Assembly (NCBI RefSeq): GCF_040253585.1
Contig: NZ_JBELAU010000001.1
Location: forward strand, 186,001-250,000
Reading direction: 5' to 3'
DNA from: Emticicia sp040253585
GTDB taxonomy: Bacteria > Bacteroidota > Bacteroidia > Cytophagales > Spirosomataceae
DNA length: 64,000 nt
Below are positions 34,888-42,511 of this stretch, piece after piece (within the stretch, counting starts at the first letter, position 1; each line of letters opens with the position of its first letter). Both the position numbers and the translations under genes were made by a program. The notes below the pieces were generated by a model, which did not search any database, was not told the origin of the DNA, and saw nothing but the letters and a program-made list of their open reading frames with translations.

Positions 34888-35619
34888 ATGACATCACTAT
34901 TATTACTTCTCTTGTTATTGAGCTTGGTGGCTTTTTTATATTCTTCAGTCGGGCATGGCGGAGCAAGTGGGTATTTGGCCGTAATGGCAATTATGGGCGT
35001 AGCTCCCGCAATGATGAAGTCGTCGGCTTTGGTCATGAATTTGGCAGTTTCACTGTTTTCGTTTATTAGCTTTTACCGAGCAGGACATTTTCGACTAAAA
35101 CTTTTCTTGCCATTTGCACTGGCCAGTATTCCGATGGCTTTTTTGGGAGGAACAATGACCCTGTCGGATTCGATTTATAAGAAAATTCTTGCTGTATGTA
35201 TCTTATTTTCAATCGTTCGATTAGTTTATAAATTTGATGATAGTGAAAAGAATAGACCAATTCCGATATGGGCAGGAGTCCTTTCGGGCGGCTTAATTGG
35301 TTTACTTTCGGGAATGATTGGCATTGGCGGAGGAATTATTCTTAGCCCCTTGATGCTACTGATGCGATGGGCGAATTTGAAAGAAACGGCGGCCGTTTCG
35401 GCACTTTTTATCTTTGTTAACTCACTTTCAGGCCTTTACGGTCAACTACAAAAAGGTGGAATCAATCTCCCCGAAAATATGCAATGGGCAGTTTTGGCCA
35501 CGATTGTTGGTGGTTTGGCTGGTTCTTATTTTGGTAGTCAAAAATTCAATATACCAACCCTAAAAAAACTTTTAGCGGTGGGATTGGTCATTGCTTGTTT
35601 GAAATTGATTTTTACATAA
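34888..35619 (+). CDS. TSUP (TauE/SafE) family permease
   Basis: 243 residues with about eight membrane helices. The duplicated family motif is visible in VGHGGASGYLAVMAI (about 23-37) and GMIGIGGGIILSPLML (about 148-163). TSUP permeases move sulfur-containing organic or inorganic anions such as sulfite, taurine-derived acids and sulfoacetate. The promoter carries a ModE-like operator and the next gene encodes a molybdopterin-fold protein, so sulfite export linked to molybdoenzyme activity, or movement of an oxyanion such as molybdate, are both possible. Two REP-like elements flank the gene. Confidence 0.85.
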   Translation: MTSLLLLLLLLSLVAFLYSSVGHGGASGYLAVMAIMGVAPAMMKSSALVMNLAVSLFSFISFYRAGHFRLKLFLPFALASIPMAFLGGTMTLSDSIYKKILAVCILFSIVRLVYKFDDSEKNRPIPIWAGVLSGGLIGLLSGMIGIGGGIILSPLMLLMRWANLKETAAVSALFIFVNSLSGLYGQLQKGGINLPENMQWAVLATIVGGLAGSYFGSQKFNIPTLKKLLAVGLVIACLKLIFT

Positions 35620-35645
35620 TGTTCAGATAATAAATGGGTCATTTT

Positions 35646-35674
35646 GTAGGAACGTCCAAATTGGACGTTCCTAC
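35646..35674. repeat. REP-like palindrome, family C copy 2 (perfect)
   Basis: Two exact 14-base arms (GTAGGAACGTCCAA and TTGGACGTTCCTAC) around one A. Located 26 bases after the TSUP stop and upstream of the molybdopterin-fold gene. Related to the copy at 34716-34744. Confidence 0.75.
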
Positions 35675-35718
35675 GTGGGAAACTTAACCAATTGTACAAT
35701 AAAGACTATATAAACAGC

Positions 35719-36231
35719 ATGAAAATACTATCTTTAACCTTATTTTTTGTTTTTTCTATAATGCTTGGATTTGCACAAAAAAGTGTAGAATCAACAAATC
35801 AGTTTACAATATCGGGTTTGGTCGATAAACCTAAAACAATAAGTTTTTCTGATTTACAGCGAGAAAAAAGCATCGAAATCGGTGATGTTAAGATTACTAA
35901 CCACGCAGGAGAATTTCGGAAAGAGTATAAAAACTTAAAGGGTGTGCCTTTGCTAAATTTGCTCAAAGATGTAAAGATTACGGCTGAAAGTCCTAAAGTT
36001 TTGAGCGAATATTACTTGGTTATCAAGGCATCTGATGGATATTCGGTGGTGTTATCATGGAACGAACTTTTTAATACGGAAGTCGGGAATTCATTTTTTA
36101 TTGTGCTGGAAGCTGATGGTAAAAGTCAAGTCGAAAGCACTGAACGAATCTTATTGATTGCCACAAAAGATTTTAAAACTGGCCGCCGACATGTAAAAGG
36201 TTTGCAGAGTATCGAAATTAAAAAAATCTAA
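35719..36231 (+). CDS. Secreted molybdopterin-binding-fold protein (sulfite oxidase-like domain)
   Basis: 170 residues from ATG 35719, which opens a signal peptide (1-19, ending GFA); the TTG at 35692 is rejected. The mature part matches the oxidoreductase molybdopterin-binding (SUOX) fold in small form: FTISGLVDKPKTISFSDLQ, LKGVPLLNLLKD, YYLVIKASDGYSVVLSW and RRHVKGLQSIEI. The Cys that holds molybdenum in sulfite oxidase is not evident; there is no Cys in the core, so cofactor binding may be lost or different. It lies 99 bases after the TSUP gene on the same strand and ends two bases before the convergent ModE-like gene. Confidence 0.75.
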   Translation: MKILSLTLFFVFSIMLGFAQKSVESTNQFTISGLVDKPKTISFSDLQREKSIEIGDVKITNHAGEFRKEYKNLKGVPLLNLLKDVKITAESPKVLSEYYLVIKASDGYSVVLSWNELFNTEVGNSFFIVLEADGKSQVESTERILLIATKDFKTGRRHVKGLQSIEIKKI

Positions 36232-36233
36232 CT

Positions 36234-36614
36234 TTAAGATTGTAGAAAGATTTTAATTTTCTCATCAAACGATTGTTGAAATTCTTCATGTAACTTTCTA
36301 AAAGCAGCAATCAGTTGTTTCCCTTCCTCGGTGACAACCGTTCCGCCACCTTTTTCGCCACCCGTTTGTGTGCTGACGATAGGTTTAATGGTATGCTGAT
36401 TAATCGAATTCACCAAATCCCAAGCTTTTTTGTATGACATCCCCATCTGTTTAGCAGCTTGACTTATCGAACCAGTTTCGATGATATTTTCGAGCAATTC
36501 TAATCGGCCAGGGCCAAGAAAACGGTCATCTTCGCTCTCAATTCTAAGCATTCCTGTTATCCGAAAAGTCTTTTCTGGCTTCAATAAATCTTTAATTGGC
36601 ATTGGTTTTGGCAA
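36234..36614 (-). CDS. ModE-like winged-helix regulator lacking the molybdate-binding domain
   Basis: 126 residues. The wHTH of ModE is clear: GRLELLENIIETGSISQAAK, then MGMSYKKAWDLVNSIN and the wing GGEKGGGTVVTEEGKQL. Full-length ModE has two C-terminal molbindin domains of about 70 residues each; they are missing here, and the frame simply ends. It may act as a constitutive repressor, sense the ligand another way, or pair with a separate molbindin. A ModE-like operator lies on the TSUP promoter. ATG at 36614 and at 36602 are both possible starts. Confidence 0.82.
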   Translation of the reverse strand: MPKPMPIKDLLKPEKTFRITGMLRIESEDDRFLGPGRLELLENIIETGSISQAAKQMGMSYKKAWDLVNSINQHTIKPIVSTQTGGEKGGGTVVTEEGKQLIAAFRKLHEEFQQSFDEKIKIFLQS

Positions 36615-36766
36615 TTTTGGTGCGGTAAATATAAAAAATCTACGGCTGAAAACTTCTCAAGTTGCTAAAATCCCTAAATCTTCTCGCCAAAATATGATTT
36701 TTCTCATTTCAAGATAAAAAATCATTCGATAGTTTTGGTCATTATCTATTCTAAACCTTTGATACA

Positions 36767-37276
36767 ATGACATCCTTTCGTACCCGTCCAAAATTTAAGA
36801 TTACTTCCGAAAAAAGCACTAACGATATTGTAAAACTACTTACCGATGGACTTGAAAAAACATCGCTGCCAGTTGAAGGTAAGGTTTTTAATACGCACGG
36901 CTTGCTCAGAATCAAACCCGAACAACAGCATTATTGGTCGCCACAATTGAGTATTAGTTTTGAAGAAATCGAAGACCACAAAACGATTATTAGAGGAATG
37001 TACGGTCCGCACCCAAGTGTTTGGGCGATATTTCTGATGGGCTATGTGTTTTTTGGACTGGGTATATTTTTTATCTCAATGATTGGCTTGGTCAGAATGA
37101 GCCTTAAACTTGACGCTACCATTTTATGGATAGTACCGATTTTGGCTACTGGGGCAATCATTGAATGGATGTTAGGCCAAACAGGCCAGAAAGTAGGAGC
37201 AGAGCAGACCTTCACGATTCACCATTTCTTTGAAGATGCTCTCAATGAACAGGTGCATATCAGTAAAATTCGCTAA
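36767..37276 (+). CDS. Hypothetical protein with two membrane helices
   Basis: 169 residues. The N-terminal 80 residues look like a small alpha/beta domain (FKITSEKSTNDIVKLL, EGKVFNTHGLLRIKPEQQHYW, LSISFEEIEDHKTIIRGMYGPHPSVW), then helices near 84-107 and 113-136, and a C-terminal soluble end (EQTFTIHHFFEDAL). I do not recognise the family. It has no close partner on the same strand: the next gene starts 97 bases later behind its own promoter. Confidence 0.6.
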   Translation: MTSFRTRPKFKITSEKSTNDIVKLLTDGLEKTSLPVEGKVFNTHGLLRIKPEQQHYWSPQLSISFEEIEDHKTIIRGMYGPHPSVWAIFLMGYVFFGLGIFFISMIGLVRMSLKLDATILWIVPILATGAIIEWMLGQTGQKVGAEQTFTIHHFFEDALNEQVHISKIR

Positions 37277-37300
37277 AAAAGAAAATTATACTCTATTGAA

Positions 37301-37332
37301 TTGGTAGATAAATAAATAGTTTGCTATTTTTG
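37301..37332 (+). promoter_or_regulatory. Probable promoter of the DUF1684 gene
   Basis: TTG at 37301-37303 and TATTTTTG at 37325-37332 with 21 bases between, slightly longer than the usual 19. The start codon follows 40 bases later. Confidence 0.4.
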
Positions 37333-37372
37333 CCTGTTATCTAACGATTTCTTCAACAAAAATCAAATAATC

Positions 37373-38269
37373 ATGCAAAATAGTAAACTAACTATACATT
37401 TCGCTTTGGCGGTATTTCTATCAGTTTTCTTGTTTTCGTTTAATACTCCTTCCGATGATTCTGACTACGAAAAAGAAATAAAAGCGTGGCATCAGAATCG
37501 TATCGAAGGACTAAAGAAAGAAAATGGTTGGCTGAATTTGGCGGGTTTATTTTGGCTTGAAGAAGGTAGAAATTCGTTTGGCGGAAATACTGAAAACAAA
37601 ATTGTTTTTCCGAAAGATAGGAGCAAGGCTTTCTTGGGTGAAATAATTTTATCGAAAGGGGAAGTTTTCGTGGAAACCAAAGCCGATGCCGAGGTTTTTA
37701 ATGAAAATGAAAAGGTTGAAAAACTCAAAGTTTTCCCTGCTGAAAAAACTATTGTGCTAAAACACAATACTTTACGCTGGTTTGTGATAAAACGTGGCGA
37801 ACGCTACGCCATCAGACTTCGAGATTTAGAAAGTCCATTTTTGAAAGAATTTCACGGAATTGAAACTTTCAAAATTGACCCAAAATGGAAGCTAAAAGCC
37901 AAATTTGTACCAACAGAAGGCAAGAAAATTGCTATTTTGGATGTAACTGGCCAAACTTCACAACAAGATTCACCTGGAGTTTTAGCCTTTACCATTGCCG
38001 GAAAAGAATATAAGTTAGATGCTTTAAAGGAGGGTGATGAGTTTTTTATCATCTTTGGCGATAAAACCAATAAAAAAGAAACCTACGGAGCTGGTCGATT
38101 TGTATATGCTGCTAAGCCCGATGCCGACGGCTACACTTATATTGACTTCAATAAAGCATACAATCCACCGTGTGCTTTCACACCTTACGCAACTTGTCCG
38201 CTGCCGCCAAAACAAAATCTCTTACCGATTGAGATAAAAGCAGGTGAGAAAAACTACGGAAATCACTAA
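37373..38269 (+). CDS. DUF1684 family secreted protein
   Basis: 298 residues with a signal peptide (1-22, FSFNTPS). The family pattern is plain: IKAWHQNRIEGLKKENGWLNLAGLFWLEEG, FHGIETFKIDPKWKLKAKF, TYGAGRFVYAAKPDADGYTYIDFNKAYNPPCAFTPYATCPLPP (split between about 235 and 280). DUF1684 proteins are widespread and without known function. The two Cys of the last motif are conserved in the family and may bind metal. It appears to stand alone. Confidence 0.82.
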   Translation: MQNSKLTIHFALAVFLSVFLFSFNTPSDDSDYEKEIKAWHQNRIEGLKKENGWLNLAGLFWLEEGRNSFGGNTENKIVFPKDRSKAFLGEIILSKGEVFVETKADAEVFNENEKVEKLKVFPAEKTIVLKHNTLRWFVIKRGERYAIRLRDLESPFLKEFHGIETFKIDPKWKLKAKFVPTEGKKIAILDVTGQTSQQDSPGVLAFTIAGKEYKLDALKEGDEFFIIFGDKTNKKETYGAGRFVYAAKPDADGYTYIDFNKAYNPPCAFTPYATCPLPPKQNLLPIEIKAGEKNYGNH

Positions 38270-38355
38270 GAATTGAGCAAAGAACAAGAAAAATTAGAGA
38301 AGCAGTAAACTAAAAACTATTATCTTTACGCACTTTAATAAAAATCTTGTACAAC

Positions 38356-39231
38356 ATGAAGAAAGTATATCTCAGTGATTCGGGGCCGAAAGTATCGGAG
38401 GCAATTTATGGATTTTGGCGTTGGGAAAATTTAGAAAATACTCCAACCAAAATGGAGCAAATCATTAATTTATGCTTAGAATTGGGCATTAATACCTTTG
38501 ACCATGCCGATATTTATGGTGATTCGACCATCGAGGAGCATTTCGGAAAGATAATCAGCAATAAGTCTTTCAAACGTGAGGATATCGTACTTTTTAGCAA
38601 ATGTGGTATTCGTAAATCGAGCAACGGAAAGGTCAGTTACTTCGATAATTCACATAATTACATTGTGAGTAGCGTAGAAAATTCTTTGAAAAAACTCAAG
38701 ACCGATTATTTAGATATTTTCTTATTGAATCAAAGCGATTTCTTGGCCGACCCAGAGCAAACAGCTATGACTTTGGCCGAAATCGTCAATTCTGGAAAAG
38801 TGAAGCATATCGGAGTCGCTAATTTTACGGCATTCCAACACCAATTATTAGCTTCTTATCTCACCATTCCAATCGTTACAAACCATATCGAATTAAACTT
38901 GATGAATATCTCTGCTATCGAAGATGGTCGCCTTGATTTTATTAAGCAAAGTTTCAGCAAACCTTTAGCATGGGCTCCGCTTGCAGGTGGCGAAATCCTT
39001 GATGGAAAAGAAGGGAAATCGGCAGTTTTGAAAACAAAACTCGAAGCAATCGGCAAAAAGTATGATGCTAACGTAGAGCAAACGGCCGTTGCGTGGTTGA
39101 TGCAGTTGGGTACTTTGCCAATCATTGGCTCGTTGTCAGAAGCTCGTATACGCAATGCTGCCAGTGCCTCAGATATTAAATTAAGCCGTGAAGACTGGTA
39201 TGATATTTACCAAACTTCGGTAGCATCTTGA
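38356..39231 (+). CDS. Aldo/keto reductase-family protein with altered catalytic His
   Basis: 291 residues from ATG 38356; a TTG at 38347 is less likely. The TIM barrel of the AKR family is clear: INTFDHADIYG holds D49 and Y54, LFSKCG holds K82. The fourth residue of the usual tetrad, His in LIHRP or LLHNP, is Asn125 in FLLNQSD. Most family members reduce ketones with NADPH; the change may lower or alter activity. Overall it is closest in style to YdhF-type reductases. A class E palindrome separates it from the next gene. Confidence 0.82.
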   Translation: MKKVYLSDSGPKVSEAIYGFWRWENLENTPTKMEQIINLCLELGINTFDHADIYGDSTIEEHFGKIISNKSFKREDIVLFSKCGIRKSSNGKVSYFDNSHNYIVSSVENSLKKLKTDYLDIFLLNQSDFLADPEQTAMTLAEIVNSGKVKHIGVANFTAFQHQLLASYLTIPIVTNHIELNLMNISAIEDGRLDFIKQSFSKPLAWAPLAGGEILDGKEGKSAVLKTKLEAIGKKYDANVEQTAVAWLMQLGTLPIIGSLSEARIRNAASASDIKLSREDWYDIYQTSVAS

Positions 39232-39232
39232 C

Positions 39233-39298
39233 AAGTTCTGAGTTCTGAGTGAGATACTCGGTCCAGACTCAGAACTCAGAATTCTAAACTCAGAACTT
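39233..39298. repeat. Intergenic palindrome of GAGTTCT units, class E copy 4
   Basis: AAGTTCTGAGTTCTGAGT (39233-39250) pairs over its first 15 paired bases with 39267-39281, and a further unit ACTCAGAACTT stands at 39288-39298. Built of repeated AGTTCTG-type units. Fills the gap between the reductase and the PLP-binding gene. Confidence 0.6.
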
Positions 39299-39304
39299 AA
39301 AGAC

Positions 39305-39985
39305 ATGGCAATTGTAGAAAATATTCAGTTCATAGAAAAGGAAATTGAAGGGAAAGGTGTAACGCTGATAGCGGTGTCGAAGACCAAACCAGTGGAAATG
39401 CTAATGGAAGCCTATAATGCTGGTTTTAAGCGTTTTGGCGAAAACTATGTGCAGGAATTGGTCGATAAATATGAGCAAATGCCAAAGGATATTGAATGGC
39501 ATTTTATTGGCCATTTACAGTCGAATAAAGTGAAATATATTGCTTCTTTTGTGAGCCTAATTCACTCGGTAGATAGTTTGAAACTTTTGCAGGAAATCAA
39601 TAAACAAGCTGCCAAAAATAATCGAGTAGTTGATTGTTTATTGCAAATTTATATTGCCGAAGAAGATACTAAAAGCGGCATGACTGAAGAAGAATGTTTG
39701 GAGATTTTGAAGGCTGAGACGCTGGAAAAACTTCCAAACGTAAGAATCGTAGGTCTGATGGGAATGACAACCCTCACCGAAGATGAAACTCAAATCAGAA
39801 AAGAGTTTAAGAAGCTGAAAAGTTTTTACCAATCAATAACAATCAATCCGCAGCGGCGGCCGCATTCACAATTAAGCATTCTTTCAATGGGCATGAGTGG
39901 CGATTACGCTATTGCAATCGAAGAAGGCAGTACGATGATTCGAGTTGGAAGCAAGATTTTTGGTGGTAGAATTTATCAGAAATAG
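39305..39985 (+). CDS. YggS/PROSC-family PLP-binding protein
   Basis: 226 residues, cytoplasmic. Controls the pool of free pyridoxal phosphate. The PLP Lys is in LIAVSKTKP (about residue 26). RFGENYVQEL, WHFIGHLQSNK, LIHSVDSL, GLMGMTTL and LSMGMSGDYAIAIEEGSTMIRVGSKIFG are the family blocks, all present. Normal length. Not apparently in an operon, as the gap downstream is large. Confidence 0.93.
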   Translation: MAIVENIQFIEKEIEGKGVTLIAVSKTKPVEMLMEAYNAGFKRFGENYVQELVDKYEQMPKDIEWHFIGHLQSNKVKYIASFVSLIHSVDSLKLLQEINKQAAKNNRVVDCLLQIYIAEEDTKSGMTEEECLEILKAETLEKLPNVRIVGLMGMTTLTEDETQIRKEFKKLKSFYQSITINPQRRPHSQLSILSMGMSGDYAIAIEEGSTMIRVGSKIFGGRIYQK

Positions 39986-39993
39986 AAAAATAC

Positions 39994-40022
39994 TTGTGCC
40001 ATATTTATAAAATGTGGCACAA
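39994..40022 (+). terminator. Hairpin after the YggS-like gene
   Basis: TTGTGCCA and TGGCACAA form an eight-base stem around an AT-rich loop of 13 bases. The bases after it (CTTTA) make only a poor T-run, so termination is likely but not strong. Confidence 0.5.
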
Positions 40023-40656
40023 CTTTATACATACTCCCCATTGGTTGACTTCTTGAAATCTTCATACTGAAAGTCGCTCATCAAAATTACATATCAAGTT
40101 TTCAATGAAGGAATTGAAAAATAAGTAAATCTTTCTATTTGCTTAAAACTTGTGTAAAGGTTTAAAGCTGGGTTTCTGCAGTTCAAATAACGTTTTTCTT
40201 GAAGAGGTATTGAGTTGTTTATTAAGCCATCTGAGTGGTATAATCTGAATTCTCACAAAAGAACTTACTACTTGAAGTTTTTAGCTCAACAATTTTATCT
40301 GGAATGAGCAAAATTGTCAATCTTTCTTTCATTTAAAGTCTATCAATGGTCTGAAACTTAAACGCTGTTTATTAATATACTCTGGATCAATACTTGTCAC
40401 TTAGTAGAGAAAACCGTATAGTGAAATTCAAGATATAAAGGTATAACAGCTATTATTTCAGGACTCAAATCTACACTAAAGCAAAATGCTACCATTAAAA
40501 TTCACGAGGCTTTTATGCCATAGATCATAGCAGAACATACTGAAACCCACCAAAATATTCTTTATTATTTTCAACAATATCAAAAAAAAACATCTCCTAA
40601 TGTGGGGTAAAATAAGAAAAAAATGTCTTAGAATTGTACAATAAAATTTCCGAATA
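40023..40656. other. Gap without a recognised gene, upstream of the PUL sigma factor
   Basis: 634 AT-rich bases. I see no frame of credible composition on either strand, no tRNA and no clear promoter match. It may hold regulatory sites for the sigma factor or decayed sequence. A frame on the minus strand at 40476-40712 overlaps the sigma gene start and is rejected. Confidence 0.5.
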
Positions 40657-41322
40657 ATGCTACACTTTAAGCACAAGGAAGATACCACTGAGAAAGATAT
40701 TATAAGTATCACTAAATTTTCGGAAGAAACTAAGGTGATTTCTGAAGAATATTTTATTGAAAAAACTTTCGTCGAATCCCCACAAAAAGGCTTTGAATTA
40801 CTCTTCAGGAAATATTATACCAATTTATGTAATCACGCTATTCGATTTGTATATTCAAAAGAAATGGCCGAAGATATTGTGGCAGAGGTCTTTACTAATT
40901 TTTGGCAAAATAAGATATATGAAAATATTACCACTTCTTATCGCTCGTACCTCTATACTTCGGTTAGATATAGGGCTTACAATACTATAAAAAATGAAAT
41001 TAACCGAACTACCAATTTAGAAAATAACGAATTTGATTTTCAGTATTCTGATAGTTCGGTGGTACTTCAGCCTGATGAAATTTTACATTTTCACGAACTG
41101 ACAAAAAAACTGGAAACTTCAATTCAGAATTTGCCGCAGCAGTCCAGAAAAGCGTTTCAATTAAACCGACTCGAAGGAAAAAAATATACCGAAGTAGCAC
41201 TTGAAATGCAAATTACGGTTAGTGCCGTAGAACGTTTGATAAGTAGGGCATTGGCAAAAATCCGTCAAGAACTCAAATCAGAATGGATTCTGGGGGCTGT
41301 ACTTTGGATATTTTTAAACTAA
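40657..41322 (+). CDS. ECF sigma factor (FecI-like, Bacteroidota type)
   Basis: 221 residues. Region 2 spans about 47-110 (FELLFRKYYTNLCNHAIRFV, AEDIVAEVFTNFW) and region 4 about 150-205 (LPQQSRKAFQLNRLEGKKYTEVA followed by AVERLISRALAKIRQEL). The N-terminus has about 40 extra residues. It directs RNA polymerase to its target genes, presumably the PUL, under control of the FecR-like protein 32 bases downstream. Last residues are hydrophobic, which is unusual for such factors. Confidence 0.9.
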   Translation: MLHFKHKEDTTEKDIISITKFSEETKVISEEYFIEKTFVESPQKGFELLFRKYYTNLCNHAIRFVYSKEMAEDIVAEVFTNFWQNKIYENITTSYRSYLYTSVRYRAYNTIKNEINRTTNLENNEFDFQYSDSSVVLQPDEILHFHELTKKLETSIQNLPQQSRKAFQLNRLEGKKYTEVALEMQITVSAVERLISRALAKIRQELKSEWILGAVLWIFLN

Positions 41323-41354
41323 ACCCACAAGAATTTAAAAATTAGGCTTTTAAC

Positions 41355-42437
41355 ATGGAATCATCACTTACAAAAAAAATAATATTTGACTACTTCGACG
41401 GAAAGCACTCTTCGATGCAATATAAAATGATAGAAGAGTGGCTTAAAGTCGAGGAAAATCAAGAACTTTTCTATCAATACCTTGATGAATGGGAATCACA
41501 AAATCCACAATACTTTCACAACCTTGAGCATGGATTTGAGAAAATTAAACAGAATCTGGTGAGTGCGGCAAAAGAAAAACAAGCTTTTGAAACCATCGAA
41601 GATAAAAACCAGAGAGGAGTGTTCTTAAAATGGTTTGGTGTGGCAGCTGCCATGTTGATTTTTGCGTGGGTAGGGTGGTCAGAGCTTTCAAAGCCCAGAA
41701 AAGTTTCTTATGAGAACCTCGTACAAAATACAAAAAAACAAACAGGAGAAATTTACGAAAAAGAAAATACCACAGCCTTTCCAATGCTACTAACTCTACC
41801 CGATGAAAGTTCGGTGATTTTACAACCACAAAGTAGAATTAGCTATTCACCACAACAATATAATAAAAACAAAAGAGATGTGATTCTGTCGGGAGAAGCG
41901 TTTTTTGAAGTACAAAAAAACTCTAAAAAACCTTTTTTTGTTTACGCCAATGGCTTGATTACTAAGGTGTTGGGGACAAGTTTTAGTGTAAAAACAAATC
42001 TTGCTGAAACCGAGGTGATTGTCAAAACTGGGCGAGTGTCGGTTATTATGCAAAACGACATTCGCAAAAATGAAAAAATCAACGGTAAAACTTTAGAAGG
42101 GCTTGTATTAGAGGCCAATCAGCAAGTGAAAATTAACCAAAATGATGAAAAAATAGAAAAACCAGTGATTGTTAAACAAGACCAGTTATTTCAAATTATT
42201 CAAAAACTTTCTTTTGATTTCGACGAAACACCTGCAACCGAAATTCTTGAGATAATCAAAAAAGCCTACAACATTGAGATAAGTTATAATAAAGAAAAGT
42301 TGGCAAACTGCAAACTTACAGCACACTTATCTGACGAACCACTTATCGAGAAAATCAAACTGATATGTATTGCCTTAGACGCAACTTATGAAGAATCTGA
42401 CAATAAATTTATCATCAAAAGTAGTGGCTGTAAGTAA
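41355..42437 (+). CDS. FecR-family anti-sigma factor
   Basis: 360 residues. The cytoplasmic N-terminus (1-90) holds the anti-sigma part, a membrane helix lies near 93-112, and the periplasmic part carries the FecR domain (LTLPDESSVILQPQSRISYS, DVILSGEAFFEVQKNSKKPFFVY, VLGTSFSVKT) and a C-terminal DUF4974-like domain (FDETPATEILEIIKKAYNIEISY). It keeps the sigma factor inactive until the SusC-like receptor signals. Order sigma-FecR-SusC with small gaps is the standard trans-envelope switch. Confidence 0.92.
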   Translation: MESSLTKKIIFDYFDGKHSSMQYKMIEEWLKVEENQELFYQYLDEWESQNPQYFHNLEHGFEKIKQNLVSAAKEKQAFETIEDKNQRGVFLKWFGVAAAMLIFAWVGWSELSKPRKVSYENLVQNTKKQTGEIYEKENTTAFPMLLTLPDESSVILQPQSRISYSPQQYNKNKRDVILSGEAFFEVQKNSKKPFFVYANGLITKVLGTSFSVKTNLAETEVIVKTGRVSVIMQNDIRKNEKINGKTLEGLVLEANQQVKINQNDEKIEKPVIVKQDQLFQIIQKLSFDFDETPATEILEIIKKAYNIEISYNKEKLANCKLTAHLSDEPLIEKIKLICIALDATYEESDNKFIIKSSGCK

Positions 42438-42511
42438 AAACATTATTCAAATCACCTAATCACTATAAGCGTAAACAAACAGTAATATCTATTTTTCCCT
42501 TAAATAAAACT

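Noticed and set aside
34716..35674. TSUP gene as part of an insertion sequence with terminal repeats
   Set aside because: The two flanking palindromes are REP-like, no transposase is present and no target duplication is visible.
40023..40656. Hidden gene or RNA upstream of the sigma factor
   Set aside because: No frame, fold or promoter could be supported; it stays listed as an empty gap.
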